DNA of 64,000 bases from Saprospiraceae bacterium (GTDB lineage Bacteria > Bacteroidota > Bacteroidia > Chitinophagales > Saprospiraceae), in the NCBI GenBank assembly GCA_016714765.1, contig JADKCF010000006.1, forward strand, positions 186,001 to 250,000, in the 5' to 3' direction. The position numbers and the translations under genes are program-made. Shown here piece after piece: positions 38,156 to 48,401 of the stretch. The first letter of the stretch is position 1; every line of letters starts with the position of its first letter. The notes under the pieces were generated by a model. It made no database searches, was not told where the DNA came from, and saw nothing but the letters and a program-made list of their open reading frames with translations.

Positions 38156-41100
38156 TTAGTCCTTCATAACTTTGTAAGATGCTGATTCTCCCAGTCGGTT
38201 CATAATCTGAATAAGGTAAATTCCTTTATTTATGTTTGTCAAATCAAGGTCAGTCTGATTAACTCCTATGTATGCCAGTACCCGACACTCCTTCACAACA
38301 CGACCCGATAAATCTACTAAACGAACCATTATATCTGTTTCTTCAATAGACTCAAAAAGTACATTTACAACTCCTGTGGCAGGCGAAGGGAACACGGAAG
38401 TCACAGCAAAACCGCCGGTTGTACGTTTAACAACTTCGATATTTGAAATGGATTCTGTACCATCAAAATCAACTGAACGCAAGCGATAGTAAGACAAGGC
38501 GTATGGAGAAATATCTTCAAGAACGTAATCATGCCTCTCTGAGCTTGTTCCTGCCGCTGTAAGCTTTCCGATTGGAGCCCAATCGTTTACGCCATTGGCT
38601 GACCGCTCTACGATGTGCCATGCTGTATTTTGCTCTGAAACAGTAGTCCACTCAATGAGATTGCTTTTGTCTAAACCCATTGCCTCAAAGCTAAGCAGAT
38701 GGATAGGGAGAGCAATCGAAACTTCTATTTCTATATACGTACTATAATAATTTACAGCAAACTGAAGACCCGTTACAGCCGGAATTGTTACAGCGTTAAA
38801 TGTGCCCACCCTACTGCCGGCTGTCAAAATGTTAAATACATCTCCAGCTATCGGTGTGTAGCTGCCCCAGTCCACTACCAGATTTGCATTGGTAAGTGTG
38901 GCCGTACCACTGATGTCCAGCCAGTCGAAAGTAGTGCCTTGGCTAGTACCGTTGATTTCGCATTGGTAAGTGCCGTTGCCCAAGTTCATGCTTCCGGTCA
39001 CTATAAAAGTGCCAGGGCTGACACCTGGGGCGATGATGCCTGTACTATTGTTCGTGAAGGTACCGGATTGAGTAAGGGTACCAGTGCCTTTTAGGGTGCC
39101 GTTGTTGGTCAGGGTGCCCCCTGAATTATTGTAGAGGATATAATTGTTGTTCAACGTGCCGTTGTTGGTCAGGGTGCTGCCTGAATAATTGTAGAGGATA
39201 TAATTGTTGTTCAACGTGCTGTTATTGGTCAGGGTACCCCCTGAATTATTGTAGAGGTGACCATTGTTGTTCAACGTTCCGTTGTTGGTCAGGGTACCCC
39301 CTGAATAATTACACAAATCCTTGTTGTTGGTCAACGTGCCAACAGTCCCATTGTTTAATGTACCATAATTATCGAGACGTCCGTTGCCGTTGTTGATGGT
39401 CAACGTGCCGTTATTGGTCAGGGTACCCCCTGAATTATTGTAGAGGTAATAATTGTTCAAAGTGCCGTTGTTGGTCAGGGTGCCCACTGAAGAATTGTAG
39501 AGGATAAAATCGTTGTTCAACGTGCCGTTGTTGGTCAGGGTGCTGCCTGAATAATTGTAGAGGTAACCATTGTTGGTTAGCGTGCCAGTAGTCCCATTGT
39601 TTAATGTACCATAATTATCGAGACGTCCGTTGTCGTTGATGTTCAACGTGCCGTTGTTGGTCAGCGTTTTGTTGCTTTTATTGACCAGGACGCCCGTATT
39701 TCCAATTGTATAATTTGTACTTAACTGGCAGTTCGCATCAATGAAGATGGTGTCGCCTGCCGCCAATGGATTTGGCGGAATAGCACCAGCTTGCCACTTC
39801 CCGAAGCGTAGCCCCAGTCCGACGAAGTTGTGCCTAAAATGTGTATGATATGCGCTCAGCAATAATCTTAACCTTATTGTCTGCATAACTCGAGGTGAAC
39901 CGCATGCCCGCCACGTGAGGCATGGTGACGGTAGCGAACTGGGTGGAAAGACTCCCGCTGGTAAGGATGCTATATTCTTCGCCATCGGTAGGGGTGTAAC
40001 CGCCCCAATCCACTATCAACTTTGCATTGGTGAGTGTGGCCGTACCGCTGATGGCCAGCCAGTCGAAAGCAGTGCCTTGGCCAGTACCGTTGATTTCGCA
40101 TTGGTAAGTGCCGCTGCCCAAGTTTATATTTCCGTTCACCGTAAACTTACCGGGGCTGGCACCTGGGGCGATGATGCCTGAACTATTGTTCGTGAAGGTA
40201 CCGTATTGGTTAAGTGTGCCGGTGCCTTTCAGGGTGCCATTGTTGGTCAGGGTGCCAGGTGAATAATTATTAATGGTATGGTTGTTTGTAACCACTCCCG
40301 ATACGTTGGAGGCATTGAAATAGTTTTCCAGTCGACCATTGGGCAATTGGATATGTAATAATCCAGAACTTACCTCTAATAAACCGTAATTAATTAATGC
40401 ACCGTTTACATTGATTGTGGCACTAGCCTTATTAATCAAAGTGCCATTATTTTCAAGTCGATAGTAAGTCCCGCCATCACCATTGATATTAAGATTCCCA
40501 TAATCTTCATTTGAAAAAGAGCCATTGTTTATTAAGTTTGCTGTACTAATGGTATTAATGGTTCCAAAATTTAATATATTTCCTGTTTCCTCATTTTGGA
40601 GGTGGTAGTTGTTCGTAATCGTGCCGTAGTTGGTCAGGGTACCGCCTGAATAATTGTAGAGGATATAATTGTTGTTCAACGTGCCGTTGTTGGACAGGGT
40701 ACCCCGAATAATTACTCAAACATTGTTGTTGGTCAACATGCCGTTATTGTTCAGGGTGCCGTAATTGGGTAGTTGATAATTGATGTTCAACGTGCCGTAG
40801 TTGGTCAGGGTGCCGCCTGAATAATTGTAGAGGATATAATTGTTGTTCAACGTGCCGTTGTTGGTCAGGGTACCCCCTGAATAATTACTCAAATCATTGT
40901 TGTTGGTCAACATGCCGTTATTGTTCAGGGTGCCGTAATTGGGTAGTTGATAATTGATGTTCAACATGCCGTAGTTGGTCAGGGTGCCGCCTGAATAATT
41001 GTAGAGGTAATAATTGTTCAATATGCCGTTGTTGGTCAGGTGCCGCCTGAATAATTTCTCAAATCATTGTTGTTGGTTAGTGTGCCAGTAGTCCCATTGT

Positions 41101-42916
41101 TTAATGTACCATAATTATGGAGTTGTCCGTTGACGTTGATGGTCAACGTTCCGTTGTTGGTCAGCGTTTTGTTGCTTTTATTAACCAGGACGCCTGTATT
41201 TCCAATTGTATAATTTGCACTTAACTGGCAGTTCGCATCAATGAAGATGGTGTCTCCTGCTGCCAATGGATTTGGCGGAATAGCACCAGCTTGCCAATTC
41301 CCTGAAGTAGCCCAGTCTGACGAAGTTGTGCCTAAAAATGTGTATGATATGCGCTCAGCAATAATCTTAACCTTATTGTCTGCATAACTCGAGGTGAACC
41401 GCATGCCCGCCACGTGAGGTATGGTGACGGTAGCGAACTGGGTGGAAAGGCTCCCGCTGGTAAGGATGGTATATTCTTCGCCATCGGCAGGGCTGTAACC
41501 GCCCCATTCCACTATCAACTTTGCATTGGTGAGTGTGCCAGTACCACTGATTGCCAACCAGTCATAATTCGTACCCTGTACTGTGCCGTTGATGTCACAT
41601 TGGTAAGTACCGCTGCCTAATCCCATTGCACCAGTCACCGTAAACTTACCGGGGCTGGCACCCGGGGCGATGATACCTGTACTATTGTTCGTAAAGGTAC
41701 CGGATTGGGTAAGAGTACCCGTGCCTTTTAGGGTGCCATTGTTGGTCAGGGTACCATTGTTGGTTAAAATGTTATTATTAGTCAGCGTGCCGGTGTTGTC
41801 TAAGGTACCCATGATGTTGATGGTAGCTGTATTGATGAGTGCGCCAAGATTGTGAAGTTTATAAGAACCACTAGCTTTAACAGTGAGAATTCCAGCACCT
41901 GTATTGTTCAAACTTCCATGGTTGATAATATTGTTTGTTGTATTTGTGGAAGTAATGGTGCCGGTATTAGTGATGGTGCCGCCTGGTTCATTTTGGAGGT
42001 GGTAATCGTTCGTGATAGTGCCACTATTAGTAATGACGCCATGGCTGAAGAAACTATATGTATTGGTGATGGTACCTACATTAATTAAGGAACTTGAAGT
42101 TGTGGTATTTTCGTAATTACCGCCATTCGTGAGGTATGAGCCTGGAAGATAATTATCTACCTTACCACCATTGTTAAACCACGCCCCGGATAAGTTTTCA
42201 ATGCCTGTACCATTATTGATGATTCCACTGCTGTTATTATCAAAGGTACTACCTGATTGATTTTGAATCTTCCAGGCATTGTTGATGGTGCCGTTGTTGT
42301 AACAAAGTCCGCCGGAATGATTGTATAACATGGAACCATTTACGAAGTAGTTATTATTTGTCAGATAAGCTCCTGAGTAATTGTGGACGTTTGCCTGATT
42401 GTTCAGGGTGCCATTGTTGGTTAGCGTTCCATAGTTATTGAACGCAGTATAGATCGTGAGGCTGCCACCGGCATCAATGGTATAGGTACTATTGTTCACG
42501 ATGGTTGCGTGGTTTGTACAATAACCCCCGGATTTAGTGCTTATAGTACCATGATTAGTGATGGTATTACTTGGGTTTTCATTGACCAGGCCACCATTGA
42601 CATTGCATACACCTCCTGAATTTATCGTCAGTGGATACCAAGCATTGCCATCATAGTTCTTTGTGCTTAGTACATGACCTGCATTTATATTAAGTGTGCC
42701 GTTAATGGTAATGGCACCAGTCATCCAACAATTTGCATTGATATGAATAATATCTCCTACCGGCAAAGGATTAGGGGGTATTCCAGGGGACCAAGAACCA
42801 CTGCCCCAATGATTGCCGCCATTAAAAGTGTAAGTGGTACCAAATGCGAAAACAGGCAGTAGGGCGAGGTAGCATAGTACCAAAATTTTTTTTACTATTT
42901 CTATTTTCTTTTTCAT
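38156..42916 (-). CDS. Repetitive N/G/T-rich T9SS adhesin with type A sorting domain (several indels)
   Basis: One gene of about 1,585 codons, read here in four pieces. The signal peptide is IVKKILVLCYLALLPVFAFG. Three modules follow, each opening like PPNPLAAGDTIFIDANC, continuing with 20-residue repeats built on LYNYSGGTLTNNGTLNNNY, and closing with GIIAPGASPGKFTV...GTYQCEINGT...DWLAISGTATLTNAKLIV. This resembles beta-helical autotransporter passengers. The end (SVFPSPATGVVNVLF...VRLVDLSGRVV...GIYLIQIM) is the T9SS type A sorting domain. Breaks: two G instead of three at 41039-41040; three bases lost in two steps near 40700-40720; and several indels at 39795-39839, including four A where the other copy has five. 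Surface adhesin is inferred from architecture. Confidence 0.8.
39085..41110 (-). repeat. Tandem 60-bp coding repeats inside the adhesin gene
   Basis: Near-identical units of about 60 bp (20 codons), recognisable by GTTGTTGGTCAGGGT on the plus strand, recur through 39085-39560 and 40640-41110. A larger segment carrying the module boundary is also duplicated: 39640-40200 closely matches 41100-41700. Such arrays change length by slippage or recombination and are difficult to assemble. Confidence 0.85.
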
Positions 42917-43340
42917 GCCAATTAATTTTCAAATAAATCAATATGCAAATTATATATAAAAAAAAAGAAATTTAGAATGATAAAAATCACTGTTAATTAT
43001 GACAATGGTTAGCTAATAAATTAAGCTGCTTTTTTGCTATAACTTAGGATTTTAGCAATTAACAGTTTATTTTTTATCAAGTGTGGCGTAATTTCAAAGT
43101 TTGATAAAAATAAATCCAGCAATTACTTATTTGATAGTTCTGTATTTATAGGTATCTTTTTCTTTATTCGGCAAAACAAATTTAAACCAACTTTTTCAAT
43201 TATACAACTTTAAAAATATAGCCCAAGTACGAGGAATTATGATTCATTACTTGATTTGCTCCTTTGACCTTATGATTGTGATGCTTTTTGTGTCTTTTTC
43301 CAATATTCAGTTCCAAACTTTATTACTTGATCACCCTTAA
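42917..43340. other. AT-rich divergent intergenic region
   Basis: No gene is supported. The region separates the divergent adhesin and aminotransferase genes and should hold both promoters, but no full TAnnTTTG with a -33 partner stands out. A run of ten A lies at 42958-42967. Confidence 0.5.
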
Positions 43341-43367
43341 TTGCCTACTTTTACGCAAAATTTAAGC

Positions 43368-44567
43368 ATGTCCTCCATTCGTAAACTTTTTCTGAGCCAT
43401 GTAGCTCAAACAAGCGAGATGTCCATGTGTCTTGAAGTCAGCCATGCCAATGGTATGTATATCTATGGGTCTGATGGCAGACAATACCTGGACTTTAATT
43501 CAGGTATTTCGGTTAGTTCACTGGGGCATTGCTATCCTGAAGTGGTATCAGCCGTACAAAAACAAGCAGCTACTTACATGCATACAATGGTTTATGGTGA
43601 GCATATTCAGGCCCCGCAAGTACAATACGCTACTCTATTATCATCAGTATTGGCCAATGGTCTGGATTCGGTCTACTATGTAAACTGTGGCACTGAAGCT
43701 GTAGAAGCAGCACTGAAACTCGCCCGAAAAAGTACGGGCAGGGCTGAAATTATCTCCTGTACAGGTGCTTATCATGGCAGCACCATCGCTGCCGAAAGCC
43801 TGAGGAGTGATTACCATTTTACCAGAAAATTTTACCCAACAATACCGGGAGTCAGCCATATTACTTTTAACCAACCTGCAGAACTAAGCAAAATCACCGA
43901 AAAAACAGCCTGTATTATACTCGAACCCGTACAGGCAGAAGGAGGCGTCATCCCTCCCGAGCATGATTTTTTGAAAAAAGTGAGACAGCGATGTGATGAG
44001 ACAGGCACATTGCTTATCCTGGACGAGATACAAACCGGATTTGGCAGAACCGGATACATGTTTGCACATCAGAAATATAGTATTATTCCTGATATTTTAC
44101 TTATTGCCAAAGGTATGGGAGGAGGAATGCCCATCGGTGCTCTCGTAGCCAAAAGAGATCTGATGATGCATCTGGCCAGAAATCCTCCACTGGGTCACAT
44201 AACCACTTTCGGCGGACATCCGGTATGTGTGTCTGCAGCCCTCGCTACCTTACATGTACTGCTGGAGCAGCCTTATATATCACAGGTCACTGCTAAGGAA
44301 GCTTTGTTGCGTTCATTGCTGACTCACCATCCTATGGTCCGTAGTATCAGGTCCTCAGGACTCATGATGGCCATCGAACTGCATGATGCCGGTATGCTCA
44401 CTCCGGTCATAGATGCCGCTATTCAAAATGGTGTGTTGATTGACTATTTCCTGTTTAACAACCATTCCTTCAGGATAGCCCCTCCACTGATTGTTACAGA
44501 AGACCAGATAAAAGATGGGGCGTCCAAACTCATAGATGCAATGGATAAAGTAGCCCGAACAGTATGA
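43368..44567 (+). CDS. Class III PLP-dependent aminotransferase (acetylornithine aminotransferase-like)
   Basis: About 399 residues from the ATG at 43368 (MSSIRKLFLSHVAQ); an upstream start at 43341 adds nine residues. The fold-type I motifs are clear: YLDFNSGISVSSLGHCYPEVV, VNCGTEAVEAALKLAR, GAYHGST, IILEPVQAEGG, LLILDEIQTGFGRTG (the Asp contacts the PLP ring nitrogen), and LLIAKGMGGGMPIGA, where the Lys binds PLP. The ITTFGGHPV stretch binds cofactor phosphate across the dimer. The size and pattern fit ArgD and ornithine or 4-aminobutyrate aminotransferases. No arginine gene is adjacent, so the substrate is uncertain. The next gene starts 34 bases downstream. Confidence 0.85.
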   Translation: MSSIRKLFLSHVAQTSEMSMCLEVSHANGMYIYGSDGRQYLDFNSGISVSSLGHCYPEVVSAVQKQAATYMHTMVYGEHIQAPQVQYATLLSSVLANGLDSVYYVNCGTEAVEAALKLARKSTGRAEIISCTGAYHGSTIAAESLRSDYHFTRKFYPTIPGVSHITFNQPAELSKITEKTACIILEPVQAEGGVIPPEHDFLKKVRQRCDETGTLLILDEIQTGFGRTGYMFAHQKYSIIPDILLIAKGMGGGMPIGALVAKRDLMMHLARNPPLGHITTFGGHPVCVSAALATLHVLLEQPYISQVTAKEALLRSLLTHHPMVRSIRSSGLMMAIELHDAGMLTPVIDAAIQNGVLIDYFLFNNHSFRIAPPLIVTEDQIKDGASKLIDAMDKVARTV

Positions 44568-44601
44568 CCGAAGCACCATATATCATCATGGTGCATGTCT
44601 T

Positions 44602-45279
44602 ATGATGCCAAATAATATACAAAAATGGCTTAGCTATTTTACAGAAATACACATCGAGTCTGTCACTTCTGATTACAATAAAGAACTGGAAGTACTATTA
44701 AATAATGGCCGGTACCAGCTGTGTACTCCCAATGCCGTATATTCATATGCAGACAAATATTCTAATTTCGGTGATAGTTTTTTACAGTTGAATCTCGATA
44801 CGCCTGTCATACGGAATGTTTTACTGTTGGGCTTCGGCCTGGGAAGTATACCTTACATGCTTGAAAAAAAATTTGCAAAAAAATATTCCTATACAGGTGT
44901 GGAAATCGATGAAGCAGTGATTTATCTGGCATCGAAATATGTACTTGATGATCTTGTGTCTGATATAGAATTGGTACAGGCAGATGCCTATGCTTTTGTT
45001 TGCCAAAATCAAACTAAATATGATCTCATATGCATCGACATATTTATTGATGACAAGATACCTGACATCTTCCTGAGTACAGATTTTTTAAGTACTGCTG
45101 CCGCAAATCTTTCTGAAACCGGTTTTATCATGTTCAATCATCTAGCCCATCTCAAGACCGATATCCTGCACTCAGATACCTATTACAAGGATGTTTTCTC
45201 CGCGTATTTTCCGAAGGGCACTTACATTCAGGTCAGAAAAAACAGGATGATGATCAGTGATGCTTCAAGGCTGAAGTAG
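44602..45279 (+). CDS. Spermidine synthase-like SAM-fold protein
   Basis: A 225-residue Rossmann-fold protein with the nucleotide motif VLLLGFGLGSIPYML at about 73-87, an acidic strand end in YTGVEIDEAVI, and YDLICIDIFIDDKIPD at about 145-160. This is the layout of the polyamine aminopropyltransferase fold. The catalytic and substrate residues of true spermidine synthases are not obvious, so it may be a related methyltransferase. It follows the aminotransferase gene by 34 bases and is probably cotranscribed. No signal peptide. Confidence 0.7.
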   Translation: MMPNNIQKWLSYFTEIHIESVTSDYNKELEVLLNNGRYQLCTPNAVYSYADKYSNFGDSFLQLNLDTPVIRNVLLLGFGLGSIPYMLEKKFAKKYSYTGVEIDEAVIYLASKYVLDDLVSDIELVQADAYAFVCQNQTKYDLICIDIFIDDKIPDIFLSTDFLSTAAANLSETGFIMFNHLAHLKTDILHSDTYYKDVFSAYFPKGTYIQVRKNRMMISDASRLK

Positions 45280-45422
45280 TATAACAGCACTTACCACATG
45301 TATCTTTTCGGCTTCAGGTTCCGTATTATAATTGTGGTGTTTGCCTATAAAATGTTACTTTTTGTCCAAAAAACGTCTCTATTTCTGGTAATTAGTCTTA
45401 TCATTGTGTAAAAAATAAACAA

Positions 45423-45995
45423 ATGCTTTTAGATATCATCGTAGCCATTGTCATCTCTCTTGGGTTTTATCTCGGATATACGAGAGGACTTATCAAAACT
45501 GTTTTTGATAGTTTATCTCTGGTGATTGGTATTCTTGCTGCACTCAAGCTTTCGCCCATTATCATAGGCATTCTACAGGACATTATCAAAACATCGCCAG
45601 CGGTTACCTTCTTGCTGGGTGTTGTGATCACATTCATAGGTGTGATGGCACTGATAAGATTTATAGGAAAAAAACTCGAAGACTTACTGGAAGCTGTCAA
45701 TATTAATTTTATCAACAAACTGGCAGGAGGAGCGGTACAGGGATTGTTTTTTGCATACATTATGAGTCTTGCCCTCTGGCTTGTCAATAATCTGAATGTA
45801 CTGAATCCGGAAACTAAGGCTGCATCTATCACTTATCCTTTGCTGGAACCACTACCTGAAAAGGGAAAAGCTGTATTCACCAACTTAAAGCCTGTATTCA
45901 AAGATTTTTGGGACAAAACTGTAGAGGCAATGGATGGTATAAAAGGTGGAAGTGATCAAAATGCTCCTGCACAACCTGATGCTCCACAAAAGTAA
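45423..45995 (+). CDS. CvpA-family membrane protein
   Basis: The product has 190 residues with four predicted helices: LLDIIVAIVISLGFYLGYTRG, VFDSLSLVIGILAAL, VTFLLGVVITFIGVMALIRFIG and LAGGAVQGLFFAYIMSLALWL. The N-terminal DIIVAIVISLGFYLGYTRGLIKTV and the G-G-x-x-Q-G turn before helix four are the CvpA pattern. CvpA proteins are linked to colicin V export, biofilm formation and envelope stress in other bacteria. The acidic, proline-rich tail (GSDQNAPAQPDAPQK) is low complexity. The exact role here is unknown. Confidence 0.85.
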   Translation: MLLDIIVAIVISLGFYLGYTRGLIKTVFDSLSLVIGILAALKLSPIIIGILQDIIKTSPAVTFLLGVVITFIGVMALIRFIGKKLEDLLEAVNINFINKLAGGAVQGLFFAYIMSLALWLVNNLNVLNPETKAASITYPLLEPLPEKGKAVFTNLKPVFKDFWDKTVEAMDGIKGGSDQNAPAQPDAPQK

Positions 45996-46047
45996 TCACT
46001 GCCTTATCTATTTGTATAAATCAATACCCTGTCTAAATTAAAATTGT

Positions 46048-46247
46048 GGCCGCACTTTTAGGCGACTACTCATGTATGTTTAGGTCTTTCCTTTGAGGGA
46101 TAATGTTTTGATATCGAAAACCTATTTATTGAAGGTATACAAGACAAACGATACAAATGCAAGCTCCTTTGTGATTTCATAATATACCCTAAGAAGCATT
46201 AATGATAAACTAGAATTTATAATGCCAAAAGTGGGTTGGTTGCGGCC
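46048..46247. repeat. Imperfect inverted repeat ends bounding 200 bp
   Basis: GGCCGCACTTTTAGGC (46048-46063) faces GCCAAAAGTGGGTTGGTTGCGGCC (46224-46247). The complementary parts are GGCCGCA and CTTTT(a)GGC, with a nine-base insertion in the right copy. The interior has no gene. It might be a small non-autonomous mobile element, or chance. No target duplication was seen. Confidence 0.25.
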
Positions 46248-46283
46248 TTTAGAGTCTCTAAAAAAGCCGGACCTTTGTTTTTT

Positions 46284-47585
46284 TTAAGGCTTTATAATGC
46301 CATCATTTCCGGTCTTACCTAAAGCCATATCCTGAGCAGGTACATTGATTTGGTTTAATTTGAGCAGCATTTTATCTCTGTACTCAAAAAACACCGGAAG
46401 TTCTGTCATGTTCATCGGCTGTGCAGATGGAAGTTTTTCATTCAGGTGATTGACCTGTCTTCCGTTTTTCCAAAATCTGAAGCAAACATGCGGGCCTGTG
46501 GCTAACCCTGTAGAACCTACATATCCTATCGTTTGTCCTTGTTTTACTCTAGATCCTGGTCTGATTCCTTTTTCGAATCGGGACATGTGCAAATACTGAG
46601 TTTCGTAAATGTTGTCATGTTTTATCTTGACAAACTTACCATTACCTCCTGTATATGCAGCTGCAGTCACTACTCCATCGGATACAGATCTGATTTCTGT
46701 TCCATACGGAGCAGCATAGTCGGTACCCAGGTGAGGTATTGTTTTTCCTTTTATCGGATGAAATCTTCTAAGATTGTAATTGGATGAGATCCTCGAAAAC
46801 TTTACAGGGGCTTTCAAAAAAGCTTTTTTAGCAGGTCTGCCTTCCGCATCAAAATACCCCTCATAATCTTTGCTCTTATACAACATCGAATAATTGGCAC
46901 CATCATTATTGATATAACAAGCAGCAATCAGTTTACCCATTCCTATGAGCTCGCCGTCCACATATTGGTTCTCAAATATCAGCTTAAATTCATCTCCTTT
47001 TCTGGTATGATAAAAATCCACTGAACTAGATAGGGCGTCTTCCATCAAATCAATGACGTTGGGGTTTACACCCTGGTCTTCCAATGCTGCCCATAAAGAA
47101 GTCTCTATTTTGCCATATGCTGATTGTTCACACACTTCTACTTTTTTCTCTACGAGTTGTACGTTTACAGAATCTCTGAAATCATAAACTACATATTTAA
47201 ATTTGTCAGGCTCATATACGATAGCTAAAGGTTTATCATCACATTCATTTTTTTTGATGACGTGGTATTTGGCTCCTACTCTGATATTGCGTATGTTGAA
47301 GATGTTTTTTGCTTCGTGCTCGATGAGCATTATCAAGTTTGCAGTCAGACCGTTTTCAGAAAGAATATTACCAAAAAGATCATTTTTTTTGATGACATTC
47401 TTTTCTATGTACACTGAATCCAGATTAAAGCCAAATTGATAATCATGAGAAGTTACTGACTTATTGGTCTTGCTGGTAAAGGTTCTGTTGGATTTTGGTT
47501 GGTCAAAGTGATAACCAAGTATAAGAATGGAAGCTATAAATAAAGAAACGAATATATCGACATGACGTTTTTTAAGCTTACTCAT
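46284..47585 (-). CDS. M23-family murein endopeptidase (MepM-like)
   Basis: About 433 residues from the ATG at 47585 (MSKLKKRHVDIFVSLFIAS); seven codons upstream lies another ATG. An N-terminal signal anchor (VDIFVSLFIASILILGYHF) precedes a LysM/OapA-like helper region (KNDLFGNILSENGL) and the lysostaphin-type catalytic domain at about 275-410: zinc ligands in HLGTDYAAP (H and D) and HVCFRFWKNG (H), plus YLHMSRF. Such enzymes cut peptide cross-links of peptidoglycan in the periplasm so that the wall can expand. The zinc and catalytic residues are complete. Confidence 0.9.
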   Translation of the reverse strand: MSKLKKRHVDIFVSLFIASILILGYHFDQPKSNRTFTSKTNKSVTSHDYQFGFNLDSVYIEKNVIKKNDLFGNILSENGLTANLIMLIEHEAKNIFNIRNIRVGAKYHVIKKNECDDKPLAIVYEPDKFKYVVYDFRDSVNVQLVEKKVEVCEQSAYGKIETSLWAALEDQGVNPNVIDLMEDALSSSVDFYHTRKGDEFKLIFENQYVDGELIGMGKLIAACYINNDGANYSMLYKSKDYEGYFDAEGRPAKKAFLKAPVKFSRISSNYNLRRFHPIKGKTIPHLGTDYAAPYGTEIRSVSDGVVTAAAYTGGNGKFVKIKHDNIYETQYLHMSRFEKGIRPGSRVKQGQTIGYVGSTGLATGPHVCFRFWKNGRQVNHLNEKLPSAQPMNMTELPVFFEYRDKMLLKLNQINVPAQDMALGKTGNDGIIKP

Positions 47586-47636
47586 TTTGAATGGTGTAAG
47601 TTTCAAAGTGCAAATGGTTTACGAATTGAAAAAATC

Positions 47637-48314
47637 TTAAAATCTCTCTTTGATGTCTCTAAAGACAGCGCAAGATAGGGTCATCATTCTAAAAAACAAA
47701 AAATAGTGTGTTAATTTTTCTCCAAACACCTTTTTTTTACAAATAAAAAAGATTTCGTTGCCGGACCTTGGTGCAATAGAATTATAACACATACTCATTT
47801 CATGAATGTATAAATATTTGCTAAATAAAATTTTATACTCATCCATTTGCCCTCCAAAAGGAGGACCGGCAAAAGGAAACTCAACTCCAAACAGCAATCC
47901 TGCCAGTGTACCCTTAGGGGACAGCAATGCAGCCATTTTTTGTGCATAGCTCTCTCTCAACAATGGGTCCAGCGCACAAAAGAAGGTCTGCTCAAGTATG
48001 ACATCATACTCTCCCTCCAGTGTAAAAAAATCTCCACATATGTAGTGTATACAGGATATGGACGATAATTCAGATCGTATATGACCTATCGCTACCTCCG
48101 AAATGTCACAAATGGTAACATCCTCAAAACCCAAAGACACCAGATATCGTGCTTCGTGCGCATGGCCTGCACCCGGTATAAGGATACGTACTTGCTTATC
48201 TTCCAGCTGGTCCATGTAGGCTTTCAGTGGTGGTGAGATTGTCCTTAGGTTCCATGGGGTGTCAGAATCTTTATGTCTGTCATTCCAGTATTGTGCGTCC
48301 AGCATTGTTATCAA
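47637..48314 (-). CDS. TPMT-superfamily SAM-dependent methyltransferase
   Basis: A methyltransferase of the thiopurine methyltransferase superfamily: LDAQYWNDRHKDSDTPWNL is the typical opening, then VRILIPGAGHAHEARYLVSLGF (SAM site), TICDISEVAI, GDFFTLEGEYDVILEQTFFCALDPLLRESYAQKMAALLSPKGTLAGLLF, and PFGGQMDEY. Homologs usually end shortly after NEIFFICKKK. Here a run of eight A (minus strand, about 47730-47737) is followed by 29 further residues rich in F and M; with seven A the protein would stop within about six codons. The tail may thus be a sequencing artefact. Physiological substrate unknown; methylation of thiols, selenium or tellurium compounds is known for the family. Confidence 0.8.
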   Translation of the reverse strand: MITMLDAQYWNDRHKDSDTPWNLRTISPPLKAYMDQLEDKQVRILIPGAGHAHEARYLVSLGFEDVTICDISEVAIGHIRSELSSISCIHYICGDFFTLEGEYDVILEQTFFCALDPLLRESYAQKMAALLSPKGTLAGLLFGVEFPFAGPPFGGQMDEYKILFSKYLYIHEMSMCYNSIAPRSGNEIFFICKKKVFGEKLTHYFLFFRMMTLSCAVFRDIKERF

Positions 48315-48401
48315 TTATTGGAAACATAAACACTAAAACAGAAAAAAAGGATTAATTTTGCTACGTATAATTTTCAAGCATATCATTCAAAATATCTGCA
48401 C

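Noticed and set aside
38156..42916. CRISPR array at the 60-bp repeats
   Set aside because: The repeats are in-frame coding units without unique spacers and there are no cas genes.
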